Of a DNA stretch of 64,000 bases, positions 1 to 8,215 are shown piece by piece; within the stretch, counting starts at the first letter, position 1, and every line of letters begins with the position of its first letter. The stretch covers positions 43,358 through 107,357 of the forward strand of contig DGWD01000010.1 of the NCBI GenBank assembly GCA_002395155.1. The letters are read 5' to 3'. Position numbers and translations under genes: made by a program. Origin of the DNA: Treponema sp. UBA4267 (GTDB lineage Bacteria > Spirochaetota > Spirochaetia > Treponematales > Treponemataceae). Below the pieces are notes generated by a model that saw nothing but the letters and a program-made list of their open reading frames with translations, was not told the DNA's origin and did not search any database.

Positions 1-445
1 CAAAATATGAAATCATCCAGAGAATTCCAATAAGATAAAGAACACCTGTTTTGACTTTACCATCCCCTCTTCTTTTCACCATTGAAAAGTACCTTGAGAA
101 ATGTAAGATTACAAGAAGTATAGCCAGAAGCCCTATTGGAATTTTTTTTCCTGCATTTTCATCTGTTATCGATGCAGGAGTTTCTTCACCCTCGGCCTGG
201 TCTGAAGCAAGAACCTCATTTAAAAGATTCTGAGTTTTTTCCACATATTCAACAGGAACTCTAACAGCATATTTATAGAGAATACTGTCCATCCCCAAAG
301 CCATATTAGTTCCAAAAATTGGATGACTGTTATTGTTAAAAATTATTTCATGGGAAATTGAATTTTCAGTCAGGCAGTTTTTTATAAAATCCAAATCGTC
401 CAAATCATTCGTAAAGTAAATATTTTCGGAATTAAGTTCAGACAT
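1..445 (-). CDS. DUF2007-like membrane protein, 3' end outside window
   Basis: The minus-strand frame opens at ATG 445 behind a clear AAGGAGG-type ribosome site and stays open to the window edge, so the C-terminus is missing. The N-terminal ~75 residues (start MSELNSENIYFTNDLDDLDF) have the shape of the DUF2007 'putative signal transducing' fold: a short alpha/beta domain with a conserved segment RVPVEYVEKTQNLLNE. A Glu/Ala-rich linker follows, then a hydrophobic helix (IPIGLLAILLVILHFSRYF) and the start of a second helix. Function is unknown; proteins of this layout are small membrane proteins with a cytosolic DUF2007 head. The assignment to DUF2007 is by pattern only. Confidence 0.7.
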   Translation of the reverse strand, partial: MSELNSENIYFTNDLDDLDFIKNCLTENSISHEIIFNNNSHPIFGTNMALGMDSILYKYAVRVPVEYVEKTQNLLNEVLASDQAEGEETPASITDENAGKKIPIGLLAILLVILHFSRYFSMVKRRGDGKVKTGVLYLIGILWMISYF

Positions 446-488
446 CCAAAAAGCCTCCTTCTGTAACTTTTTTATTTAAAATACGTCG

Positions 489-553
489 AGTCAAGGCACG
501 CATACGCTTAAAGCCTTGACTTCGCCGTTTTTAGGGTTTGTAATAAACCCTAA
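489..553. repeat. Two adjacent hairpins
   Basis: AGTCAAGGC (489-497) pairs with GCCTTGACT (513-521), and TTAGGGTTT (531-539) pairs with AAACCCTAA (545-553). They sit between the truncated gene and the first iteron. Neither has a T-tract typical of a terminator on the plus strand. Confidence 0.6.
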
Positions 554-558
554 ATAAA

Positions 559-680
559 AACTGTTACAAAACGTAAAAAAAAAACAGTTACAATTTTTAA
601 CTTCAATCTACAAGAAAGAGGAAGTGAGGTCAAACAAAAAAAATCGAAAATTGGATAATTTAAAATACAAACTGTTACAA
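559..680 (+). repeat. Outlying iterons (two cores plus one degenerate)
   Basis: The iteron core AACTGTTACAA occurs at 559-569 and 670-680, with a one-base variant AACAGTTACAA at 583-593. They match the cluster directly upstream of repA, including the A-rich left flank (TAAATAAAAA or TAAAATACAA). Confidence 0.7.
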
Positions 681-965
681 AAAAAAATCCATAAAATTGC
701 TCTTCGGGGACTGTCCCCACTTCCTTATTTTTTTTTATTTTGTGCCCTGCACAAGACTAAATTTTCATGCTCTCAATTTAAAAATCACACTGAAGTGCGC
801 TTCATAAATTTTTGATTTTTCTTTCTTTTTTTCCGCTAAAAAATCAAAATTCTAAAAATTCAAAAAACGCCCAAAAACGGGCCTATTTTGCCCTCCCCGA
901 TAAATTATTCATTTTTTATAAATGAACGCGTCTACGCGAAGATTTGAGCGTGTTTTTAAAAATTA

Positions 966-1110
966 AAGAATTTCTCTAGTTTTCTAGAAATAAACTAGAA
1001 TTAAAGTATATTTCTAGTAGTTTACTACTATTTTTCTACACTTTTTCTTCTTTTTCTCTTGATTTTTTCTACTTTTCTAGCGATAATATAGATATAAAGA
1101 AAACTTCTAC
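966..1110. promoter_or_regulatory. Possible parS/operator region with TCTAG repeats
   Basis: The words TCTAG, CTAGAAA and TAGTTTACTACTA recur in both orientations across this stretch, ending in GATAATATAG, a plausible -10, about 50 bases before parA. Small ribbon-helix-helix partition proteins bind arrays of short repeats upstream of their own operon, so this is the natural place for the centromere and operator. That role is inferred from position and repeat structure. Confidence 0.45.
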
Positions 1111-1147
1111 AAAGTTTCTATATTTTATTTTTAGTGAGAAAACAAAG

Positions 1148-1906
1148 ATGAAAGTTATTGGACTTGGATTACAAAAGGGTGGAGTAGGAAAAACTTCGAT
1201 TGCAGTTGCTCTTGCAGCTGAATTAGCAAAGACATCAAAAGTACTTCTGGTGGACGCAGATCCACAGGGAAATGCTTCTGGTGCCCTCTTAAAAGAAATT
1301 GGTTATGAACTGGCAGATGCACTGCTGAACAACTGTTCTGTAGATAAGCCTGTAACAAAAACAGAAATTCCTAACCTCTGGATTATGCCAACAAAACCAA
1401 TCGAAAGCGAAGGCAAAGAAAAGAGTAAGCTTAGAATCTACAAGAAAAACGTTGCAACTGAAGAACCTTATGTAATGGACGATATTGCAAAAGAATTCAC
1501 TGATCAGTTTGACTACATGATTTTTGATACCAGTCCAGACTTTTCAACTTTTGAAGAAAATGTTTTCTTTGCTTGTGATGAAATTATTCCTGTTATGAAG
1601 TGTGATGCTTTCTCTACAGATGGACTCACAATCTTCCTGGACAACTTAAATGATTTCCGTAAGCGTAGACGTTGCGAAAAGGCTGCAATTAAGACTGTTG
1701 TTATAAACGACCACAATGCCTCTTTCGCACTGGATACAAACATTAAGAATGCCATTATGAAGCAGTCTGGCTACAATAAAATCATAGTTCCACAGGATCA
1801 GTCTTTTAAGAAGTCTCAGGCCTATCAAAAGAGTATCCAGGAAATTGGAGCCAAAGAAAACACATTAAAAGCAATCGCTGATTTAGCAGCATCAGTTAGA
1901 GGTTAA
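1148..1906 (+). CDS. parA: ParA-type partition ATPase
   Basis: A 252-residue MinD/ParA-family ATPase that would position plasmid copies before division. The deviant Walker A motif KGGVGKTS lies at residues 10-17 and the switch/Walker A' region VLLVDADPQGNAS near residues 33-45; FDTSPDFST near 125 is the Walker B region. It has no N-terminal helix-turn-helix, so it is of the short type Ib-like class that relies on a partner for operon control. The downstream small gene begins 3 bases after its stop, as usual for par operons. Together with RepA 1 kb away this defines a plasmid maintenance module. The ATPase family is clear; function in plasmid rather than chromosome partition is inferred from context. 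Confidence 0.9.
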   Translation: MKVIGLGLQKGGVGKTSIAVALAAELAKTSKVLLVDADPQGNASGALLKEIGYELADALLNNCSVDKPVTKTEIPNLWIMPTKPIESEGKEKSKLRIYKKNVATEEPYVMDDIAKEFTDQFDYMIFDTSPDFSTFEENVFFACDEIIPVMKCDAFSTDGLTIFLDNLNDFRKRRRCEKAAIKTVVINDHNASFALDTNIKNAIMKQSGYNKIIVPQDQSFKKSQAYQKSIQEIGAKENTLKAIADLAASVRG

Positions 1907-1908
1907 TT

Positions 1909-2301
1909 ATGATTCCAGCAAACAAGAAAGTATCTTTTACAGAAGTTCCAGCAGGTCTTACAAATCAGCTCTCTCAAACATTTGCTACAAATGATGAAGG
2001 GGCAAAAGAAACTCCAGTTGAAACAAAAGTTCAAGCGAAACCTGTTGTTGAAGAAAAAAGTACAGAAATAAAAACTGTTACAAAAGTAGCAGAAACAAAA
2101 AACAGCACAAAAAAGAATGACCGACCAGGTCAGATTAACATCTGCCTTCCACCAGAAATTAAAACTGAATGGAAGTTGCTTTTTACAAAAAATAATGTAA
2201 ATATAACCCAGGGAATTATATTTGCTGTAGAACACCTTAAGAACGAAATTGAAAAGGGGGAGGCGATTCTTACAGTTGGCGGTGTAATTTCCAAAAAATA
2301 G
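1909..2301 (+). CDS. Small ribbon-helix-helix ParB analogue
   Basis: A 130-residue basic protein translated immediately after ParA. The first ~80 residues are low-complexity, Lys/Thr/Glu-rich and probably disordered. The C-terminal ~45 residues (from RPGQINICLPPEIKTEWKLL) have the beta-strand then two-helix pattern of MetJ/Arc/CopG-type DNA-binding proteins. This matches the layout of ParG/ParR-like centromere-binding proteins, where a flexible N-tail stimulates the ParA ATPase and the ribbon-helix-helix dimer binds parS and the par promoter. One iteron-like core (2073-2083) falls inside this gene in the disordered-tail coding region. The role is inferred from fold and synteny. Confidence 0.7.
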   Translation: MIPANKKVSFTEVPAGLTNQLSQTFATNDEGAKETPVETKVQAKPVVEEKSTEIKTVTKVAETKNSTKKNDRPGQINICLPPEIKTEWKLLFTKNNVNITQGIIFAVEHLKNEIEKGEAILTVGGVISKK

Positions 2302-2940
2302 CTTTTCTTCTATATTAAAGTCACAGTTTGTATTAAAACTTCCACAATGACCTGTTGAAAAGCTAAAAAAATGTAACAAAGTCTATTTTAAATATATAAA
2401 GGATGTAATTTCTTGTAATACATAGAATTATATCCTTTATTAATTTTAAAATGTAACAAAATTTATTGCATACTGTCACAGTTTTTATTCTTTCTTCTAT
2501 AATATACAATTAGTTAACAATTAGATTTATTAACAAGTAGTAACAAAGTGGGTAATGTTCATAGTTTAATAAAATTTGTTACATCATTTCTTTCCTTTAT
2601 CTATTAACTTAAATTTTTATTTTTCTTATAAAATGTATGAATTTTGTTTAAAAATTTAGCATCTGAGTGACAGAATTCTAAAATTTTAATATAAACTGTT
2701 ACAAAAAATTTAAAAAGTAGACATTTAAAATAAAAACTGTGACAAATTCTGTTTAAAAATTCATACACCCATCATTAATTTAAAATAAAAACTGTTACAA
2801 TTTATCGCCCTTACTTTTAATACAAACTGTTACAAAATAAATCTCTCCTGAAAATATTTAAAATATAAACTGTGACAAAAATTCAAACATTGCACGAATT
2901 AAACTAATGTGTTATTTTTATAGTGGGTAGGAAAATTTTC
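2302..2940. other. Putative replication origin (iteron region)
   Basis: About 640 bases of very AT-rich sequence between the par operon and repA. It holds the main iteron cluster (2694-2878), several weaker copies (TGTAACAAA at 2372 and 2452, an inverted AACTGTGACAG at 2471-2485, a reversed TTTGTTAC at 2575) and a long imperfect hairpin at about 2391-2441 (arms ATAAAGGAT and ATCCTTTAT). I found no good DnaA box (TTATCCACA). Iteron density, AT-richness and adjacency to an RPA-type initiator make this the likely origin. Confidence 0.75.
2694..2878 (+). repeat. Main iteron cluster, five direct copies
   Basis: The core AACTGT(T/G)ACAA occurs in the same orientation at 2694-2704, 2735-2745, 2790-2800, 2825-2835 and 2868-2878, each with the left flank TTTAAAATAWAA or a close variant. 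Start-to-start spacing is 41, 55, 35 and 43 bases. The third-from-left core base varies T/G only. Such direct repeats beside a RepA gene are expected initiator binding sites. Confidence 0.85.
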
Positions 2941-3912
2941 ATGGGAAAAAGTCAGCAATTACAAAAATTACAGTCTTCTCTTTTTGATGAAGAAAATACA
3001 GATTTAGTTCAAAAAAGAAGTTTTATTCCTTCTGTATTTATTAGTGCCGCTCTACCTCTTCGAGATACAAAACGTAACGTCTTTATCAGAAAATACAACA
3101 ACATTACCATGAAACTTTCAGGTGCCGAAAAAGTTCCTTTTGGAAAAAACGGCCGTCTCCTTTTATCAATTTTTACAACCCATGCAGTTCAAAGCAAACA
3201 CCTTGAAGAATCAGAAGATATTATCTTAAGATATAATTCCTTACAGGAACTTTTGGATGAAATGCAGCTTCCTCGCCAGCGTGGAAAAGAAGTTATGGAA
3301 CAGCTTGAATGTTTCAAAGAATGTTCATTTATTTACGAAGAAACAAAATCTACAAGAATAAAAATTCCTTCACTTTTTGATGATGATCCACTTGTTCCAG
3401 ATGATGATGGAAAAGTTAAAGCCGAAAAAATTTCGACAGGACTTATTCCATTTTTTGAGGCCATGCAGTATGTAAGAATTACTGATAAAGCAGAAAATCA
3501 AAGAAACATGGCATTTGAAATTAAGCTTTCATCTCCATTTAGAAAACTTTCTCAACAGCATTCGGTACCAATTAATTATACAGTTTATAAAAATATTACA
3601 TCTGCATTAGGAAAAGATTTGTATGCATGGTTCTGCTACCGAAATAATTACATTGGTTCAGAACCTCTGTTTGTTCCTCGTCATTCTTTGGTTGAACAAT
3701 TTATGCCAGTGCAAAATACAAATAATCCTCAGGCACAGGAATCTGTAAACTTTAATCACATAAAAGAGCAGGTAGAAATTATTAAGGAAAAATACTATCC
3801 AGGTCTTAAAGTTTCATTCTTAAAAGACGGTTCTGGAATGGAGCTTAGAAAATCTCCTGCAGTTATGCTTCCTGATGATCCTCGCTATGTACTTGTTTCA
3901 AGCGATAACTAA
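2941..3912 (+). CDS. repA: RPA-type plasmid replication initiator RepA
   Basis: A 323-residue protein resembling the 'plasmid encoded RepA' family that binds iterons and opens the origin. The segment after residue ~60 (VPFGKNGRLLLSIFTTHAVQ) followed by a long helix pair and LPRQRGKEVMEQLECFKE matches the family signature of a PYG..PRLLL block and a G-x-x-G-rich turn before a winged helix. Near the N-terminus QSSLF (residues 11-15) resembles the bacterial sliding-clamp pentapeptide QL[SD]LF. I place the start at ATG 2941 rather than GTG 2923, because TAGGA lies 9 bases before the ATG. Iterons flank the gene on both sides. Family assignment is by motif recall. Confidence 0.8.
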   Translation: MGKSQQLQKLQSSLFDEENTDLVQKRSFIPSVFISAALPLRDTKRNVFIRKYNNITMKLSGAEKVPFGKNGRLLLSIFTTHAVQSKHLEESEDIILRYNSLQELLDEMQLPRQRGKEVMEQLECFKECSFIYEETKSTRIKIPSLFDDDPLVPDDDGKVKAEKISTGLIPFFEAMQYVRITDKAENQRNMAFEIKLSSPFRKLSQQHSVPINYTVYKNITSALGKDLYAWFCYRNNYIGSEPLFVPRHSLVEQFMPVQNTNNPQAQESVNFNHIKEQVEIIKEKYYPGLKVSFLKDGSGMELRKSPAVMLPDDPRYVLVSSDN

Positions 3913-3941
3913 GTGATTTTTCAAATAGCAGGTTAAATATA

Positions 3942-3952
3942 AACTGTTACAA
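3942..3952 (+). repeat. Iteron core downstream of repA
   Basis: A perfect AACTGTTACAA core with the usual TTAAATATA left flank, between the convergent repA and HAD genes. It may be an inc-type or copy-control iteron. Confidence 0.65.
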
Positions 3953-3997
3953 AAATTTGGGCAAAACTTCATCAAAAAGTCTGATAAAGACACCTTA

Positions 3998-4612
3998 TTA
4001 TTTGAGATTCAATAAATTATTCAGTTTGCTTGTAACTTCATCATAATTTGTAAAGATGATTCCATTTATGCCTTGCTTCTGGGCGGCTTCTACATTTTCT
4101 GGCCGGTCATCAATAAAAACACATTCCTCTGCGTTTAAATTGTACTTTGCCAGAATAGCCTGATAAATTTCTGCATTTGGTTTTATAATTTTTTCTTTTC
4201 CAGATACAAGCTGGCCGTCAACAAAAGGTGCAAAGGTAAAGGTGTGTTCAAAATGGTAGTCAAACATCCAGTCTGGATAATTTGTTAAGAGGTAAACTTT
4301 GTATCCGCGTTCTTTTAAAGACTTTACCCAATCTGCAGAATAGTCAAAAGAAGTAACGGTCTTCATTATTTCCTCATGGAAAAAGCGGTCAGCATCGACT
4401 TGGTATGATGGAGAAAGTCCTTCCTTCATCTGTTCCATAACTTTTTCCCTGTTAATAACGCCTCGGTCAAATTCAGTCCAAAGGGGACTCAAAGAAGTGT
4501 GTCTGGCAATTTCCATAACTTCATCTTCCGGCAATCCCATTTCTCGTAAAGTTTTAATAGGATTAAAAGCTACCAGTACACCGCCAATATCAAAAATAAT
4601 GTTCTTAATCAT
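3998..4612 (-). CDS. HAD-superfamily phosphatase (YihX-like)
   Basis: A 204-residue cytosolic haloacid-dehalogenase-type hydrolase. Motif I is FDIGGVL (nucleophile Asp at residue 8, with Gly in place of the usual second Asp, as in YihX/epoxide-hydrolase-like phosphatases). Motif II is LLTNYPDW, and motif IV is VFIDDRPENVEAA near residues 165-178. The helical cap lies between residues ~15 and 85. The likely reaction is dephosphorylation of a small sugar or nucleotide phosphate; substrate cannot be read from sequence. It converges on repA, and an iteron lies between the two stops. Confidence 0.8.
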   Translation of the reverse strand: MIKNIIFDIGGVLVAFNPIKTLREMGLPEDEVMEIARHTSLSPLWTEFDRGVINREKVMEQMKEGLSPSYQVDADRFFHEEIMKTVTSFDYSADWVKSLKERGYKVYLLTNYPDWMFDYHFEHTFTFAPFVDGQLVSGKEKIIKPNAEIYQAILAKYNLNAEECVFIDDRPENVEAAQKQGINGIIFTNYDEVTSKLNNLLNLK

Positions 4613-4703
4613 AATTGAGCTCCCTTAAATTGATGTGGAAATCCTAGTGGAAAGAAGGGGCCTTGTTCAAGCCGAATTTATGCGAAACTTTTTGTTAAAT
4701 AAA

Positions 4704-4714
4704 AACTGTTACAA
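4704..4714 (+). repeat. Iteron core upstream of EAL gene
   Basis: The rightmost perfect AACTGTTACAA core, with left flank TTAAATAAAA. It is about 800 bases from the nearest other copy and close to the promoter region of the EAL-domain gene, where TATACT (4757-4762) is a plausible -10. Confidence 0.65.
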
Positions 4715-4782
4715 AAGTTGTAAAAAAAAATAATAGCGTTATTTAAAAAACATGTTATACTTTTTTATATAGCAAAGTTTTT

Positions 4783-6999
4783 ATGAGTACCACACAAGAT
4801 ATCGAGAGGGGATCGGAATCATTAAAACAATTGCGTCGTGCTTTGTTTTATGAATCTCAGTTTAGAAATGCGATTCTTTCCGATGCCGTTTCTTTTTATG
4901 ATGCAAACATTACAAAAGACTCTATAGAGAATGAATTTTTCTTCCGCGATGAAGAAAATGACTTTATTTCTATCCCAGATTTTATTGGTTTTTCAACACC
5001 ATGCAAGTTTTCTGATTTTATAGAACGCTGGTGTTATGCCATGATTCCCGATATGTCACAAAAAGCATTACGTGATATGCCAAACCTTCGGCAAACTCTT
5101 TTAAAGGTTTTTGAGGAAGGAAAAAGGGAATATGTTTTAAATTACTGGGGGGAATCGGTAAGCGGTAAAAAAGTTTATTTTAATCATCGATTCCTTCTTA
5201 CCAAAAATGAACTTGATGAAGTTTGTGCCCTTTCAATTATCAAGGACTATACACAAATTCATGCCATAGATGATGAATATATGCAGTCGGAACTGGAGCT
5301 TTTTGCTTACAGGGATCCAATTACACAAGGCTATAACTACATAAAATTTAAGGAAAAACTTAAGGAAGATGGACAGCCTGGTTCTATTATCTGTCTTGAT
5401 ATACATTCCTTTAAAATTATAAATTCAATCTGCGGTGTTACTAAGGGTGATGAAGTAATCAAATATATTTGGGATTCTTTACTAATTACTCTTGATATGG
5501 ATAAGGGCGATTTGGCGGCTCATATAAATGCAGACCACTTTATCATTTTCCTTCCTACTACCGACAAGGACGTAATTGTTCATAAGCTAAAGAATATTTC
5601 TCTTAGTTTGATTGTAATTTCTGTTGATTTGGATATTCCTCAATTGCAGCCTTATTTTGGAGTTTCAAGATGGGCCGCTGGCAAAAAAATTGAAATGGCC
5701 TACAGCGAAGCTATTACAGCAAAACATAATGCCAAACAGCAGCAGAATGTTGATTATGCCTTTTTTGATGAAGAAGATACAAATCGTTTAATTCGCGAAA
5801 AAGAAATGCTTGATTCCTTTGAAGAGGCTTTAGCCCGCAAGGAATTTAAAGTTTGGTTTCAGCCAAAATTTACACCAAAAACTAAAAAACTTGTTGGGGC
5901 CGAAGCCTTGGTTCGTTGGGTAAAGCCTGACGGTACTATGATTAGTCCTGGAGAGTTTATTCCTCTGTTTGAAAGAAATAATATTATTCGTAAACTTGAT
6001 GAATATATTTTCAGGAACGTATGTTATTACCAGAAAAAGTGGGCTGAAAGCGGAAAAACAATTGTTCCTGTTTCGGTAAATCTTTCGCGTGCCAGCCTTT
6101 ATTATAAGGGTGTTACCGAGGAATATAAAAGAATTACAGAAATTATTGGGGTAGATTCAAGAATGCTTCCAATCGAAATCACAGAATCTGCTGCAATAAC
6201 CAACGATGCTGTTAAAAAGATTATTGATGACTTCCACCGTCTGGGCTTTTCTTTACAGATGGATGATTTTGGATCGGGATATTCTTCTCTTGCATCTCTT
6301 AATCTTTTGCATTTTGATACACTTAAACTTGATAAGAGCCTTATTGATTTTATTGGTGAGTTTGGCGGAAATCGTCTTATTGAGCATACAATTTCTCTTG
6401 CTAAGGAATTGGGAATTAATATTACTGCAGAAGGTGTAGAAACCGAAACTCAGGTTAAATTCCTTAAAAATATTGGTTGTGACAATATTCAGGGATTTTT
6501 CTACTCAAAACCGGTTCCATCGGAAGATTTTGAAAAGGTTCTGGACTCTTCTGTTGTAAACGAAAATTTAAAAACACGTAATGATTTTGTAGAAGAGCAT
6601 ATTTATACCTTTAATCAAAATTATTACAAACCAGCTCTTTATACATTCGTAGTTAATCTTACAAAAGATTTGATTATGAATCATACCGAACAGGAAAACT
6701 GGAAGGATGAAACTAATATTCTGACAAAATCATACAGTCAGGCAGTTAGTCAGGTTACAGAAAGGTTTATTTCTAAAAAATCTGTTTCGGCTTTCAAAAA
6801 GTTTATGGACCGCGATAATATTTTGAAGTCCTTTTCTGGAACCCAGGAAACAAAAATTCTTGAATTCCAGAGATTCTTCGATGGCAGAGATGTTGATATG
6901 AGAATTGTGAGCCATTTATTCAAGGTTCCAAATTCAGATCATGTCTGGCTTTATGTAAAAGTTTTTTGTACCGAACCATTAAAACTTATAAAGAATTAA
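4783..6999 (+). CDS. c-di-GMP phosphodiesterase, degenerate GGDEF plus EAL
   Basis: A 738-residue soluble signalling protein. Residues 1-170 form a PAS-like sensor region. Residues ~175-300 are a GGDEF domain whose active site reads HINADHF, so diguanylate cyclase activity should be lost. Residues ~345-590 are an EAL domain with its key residues present: EAL near 374, VNLS, IEITES, MDDFGSGYSS, LKLDKS and AEGVETE, so hydrolysis of c-di-GMP to pGpG is expected. About 140 residues of unassigned C-terminal domain follow. There is no membrane segment. The ribosome site is weak (AGCAAAG). It is transcribed away from the HAD gene. Confidence 0.9.
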   Translation: MSTTQDIERGSESLKQLRRALFYESQFRNAILSDAVSFYDANITKDSIENEFFFRDEENDFISIPDFIGFSTPCKFSDFIERWCYAMIPDMSQKALRDMPNLRQTLLKVFEEGKREYVLNYWGESVSGKKVYFNHRFLLTKNELDEVCALSIIKDYTQIHAIDDEYMQSELELFAYRDPITQGYNYIKFKEKLKEDGQPGSIICLDIHSFKIINSICGVTKGDEVIKYIWDSLLITLDMDKGDLAAHINADHFIIFLPTTDKDVIVHKLKNISLSLIVISVDLDIPQLQPYFGVSRWAAGKKIEMAYSEAITAKHNAKQQQNVDYAFFDEEDTNRLIREKEMLDSFEEALARKEFKVWFQPKFTPKTKKLVGAEALVRWVKPDGTMISPGEFIPLFERNNIIRKLDEYIFRNVCYYQKKWAESGKTIVPVSVNLSRASLYYKGVTEEYKRITEIIGVDSRMLPIEITESAAITNDAVKKIIDDFHRLGFSLQMDDFGSGYSSLASLNLLHFDTLKLDKSLIDFIGEFGGNRLIEHTISLAKELGINITAEGVETETQVKFLKNIGCDNIQGFFYSKPVPSEDFEKVLDSSVVNENLKTRNDFVEEHIYTFNQNYYKPALYTFVVNLTKDLIMNHTEQENWKDETNILTKSYSQAVSQVTERFISKKSVSAFKKFMDRDNILKSFSGTQETKILEFQRFFDGRDVDMRIVSHLFKVPNSDHVWLYVKVFCTEPLKLIKN

Positions 7000-7121
7000 G
7001 TTTTCTTAAAAATCAAAAAGTCAATCTTCCTCTTTTTAGAAAAAGTCTTTTTCAAGTTTGCAGGCCTTCATCAAATCTTTCAAAGATTGCAAGACAAATC
7101 GTATTTTAGTAAGATGTCGCA

Positions 7122-8063
7122 ATGATAAAGCTTATAAACAATGTTTATTATATACCCGGATTTACAAACGTTGGAGTTATTAATGCTCATGTGGATAATG
7201 TAAATCATTTATATATTATAGATTCAGGCCGAGACCCGGAGGACGGAGATCTGCTATGGGCCGAATTTGAAAAAGAGTTTCCTGAAAACCAGGGCGGATT
7301 TGTTATAGAGGCTATAGTGAATACTCATGGGCATGGAGACCACGTGGGCCTTAATCACTATATTCAAAAAAAGACAAATGCCAGAATTTATATTTCCAGG
7401 GTTGAAAGTTCAATTATTAATAATCCGAGACAAAATGTAGAAAGAATTTGGGGGGCCGATTGTATTCACCAGTTGAGCAAATGGTACACCCTAAAAGAAC
7501 TTTTTACTGTTACGGACATAATTTCGGCTGGTGGAGAAATTTATTTGGACGATGGAACAATGCTTTCTTTTGTAGATTTGGAAGGCCATTCTCCGGAACA
7601 ACTAGGCATCCTTTATCATGGAAAAAACGGCGAGAAAATCCTTTTTGCGGGCGATGCCTATTTGGGAATTGATGAACTGGAAAAGGCAAAAATCTCTTAT
7701 CAGGAATCTCCGCTGACTGCCCTGGAAACCATGAAAACTCTTATGACTGTTGAGGCCGATTTGTTTGTTCAGTCTCATGGGCAAATTGAAAAAAATGAGG
7801 AAGCTGCAAAATCTGTTATTTCCAAAAATATAGAGGCACTTACAAATCTGGTAGATTATGTAAAACTTCTGCTTCAAAAGAAAAAACGGACGATTGGAGA
7901 AATTGTTTCCAAGACCTTTATCCATTTTAGAATTGCTTCAAAGCCTGTCAGTTACTGTTTGATTTATTCAACAATAAAAAGTCTTCTTTCAGAACTGTAC
8001 GAAGCTGGTCAAATTTCTTTTGTCATTAAAAAAGGTCGTTTTTACTGGGAAAAAGTAAAATAA
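7122..8063 (+). CDS. Metallo-beta-lactamase-fold hydrolase
   Basis: A 313-residue MBL-fold protein. The metal site THGHGDHVG (HxHxDH signature) lies at residues ~68-76, the third histidine is in DLEGHSPEQ, the bridging Asp in LFAGDAYLG, and SHG near 225 supplies the last histidine. After the MBL core a C-terminal helical domain of ~85 residues (IGEIVSKTFIHFRIASKPVS) resembles the winged-helix tail found in RNase Z/LACTB2-like MBL hydrolases. No signal peptide. The substrate is unknown. No clear Shine-Dalgarno precedes the ATG at 7122. Confidence 0.85.
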   Translation: MIKLINNVYYIPGFTNVGVINAHVDNVNHLYIIDSGRDPEDGDLLWAEFEKEFPENQGGFVIEAIVNTHGHGDHVGLNHYIQKKTNARIYISRVESSIINNPRQNVERIWGADCIHQLSKWYTLKELFTVTDIISAGGEIYLDDGTMLSFVDLEGHSPEQLGILYHGKNGEKILFAGDAYLGIDELEKAKISYQESPLTALETMKTLMTVEADLFVQSHGQIEKNEEAAKSVISKNIEALTNLVDYVKLLLQKKKRTIGEIVSKTFIHFRIASKPVSYCLIYSTIKSLLSELYEAGQISFVIKKGRFYWEKVK

Positions 8064-8080
8064 ATTATTATTTTTAAATA

Positions 8081-8170
8081 GATGAACATACTGTAATTCG
8101 TTTTGCAACCAGTTGGGCCACAAGACAGGATGATGTAGAGGCTCTTTTGCAAATTATTAAGGAATTGTAG
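8081..8170 (+). pseudogene. 3' relic of an L-threonine aldolase gene
   Basis: Translating 8081-8170 gives DEHTVIRFATSWATRQDD and then VEALLQIIKEL before a stop. This is the typical C-terminus of low-specificity threonine aldolases (PLP enzymes of the beta-eliminating lyase family), where an RF.TSWAT..EDV motif ends the protein. A stop codon lies in frame just upstream (8075-8077) and no other part of the gene is present, so about 90% of the gene has been deleted. The fragment lies between the MBL hydrolase and an exported protein gene. Confidence 0.65.
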
Positions 8171-8215
8171 AATAGCAATATTAGAATAGCAACTGAAAAC
8201 TTTTTTGGAGATTTT

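Larger units (their letters stand above)
446..1147. other. Intergenic region upstream of parA
   Basis: About 700 bases with no convincing gene. It holds two hairpins, two iteron-like cores and a degenerate inverted one, a GGGGA/TCCCC hairpin near 708-720, and a strongly AT-rich stretch before parA with repeated TCTAG words. The only long open frame (624-815) has low-complexity Lys/Phe content and no ribosome site and was not called. Confidence 0.6.

Noticed and set aside
624..815. 63-residue open frame
   Set aside because: Low-complexity, no ribosome site, overlaps an iteron and a hairpin.
1903..2379. 158-residue minus-strand frame
   Set aside because: Antisense to the ParB-like gene, Phe/Cys-rich composition typical of a shadow frame.
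3998..4612. Plasmid-encoded toxin in place of the HAD gene
   Set aside because: Full-length HAD motifs are present and no antitoxin partner is adjacent.
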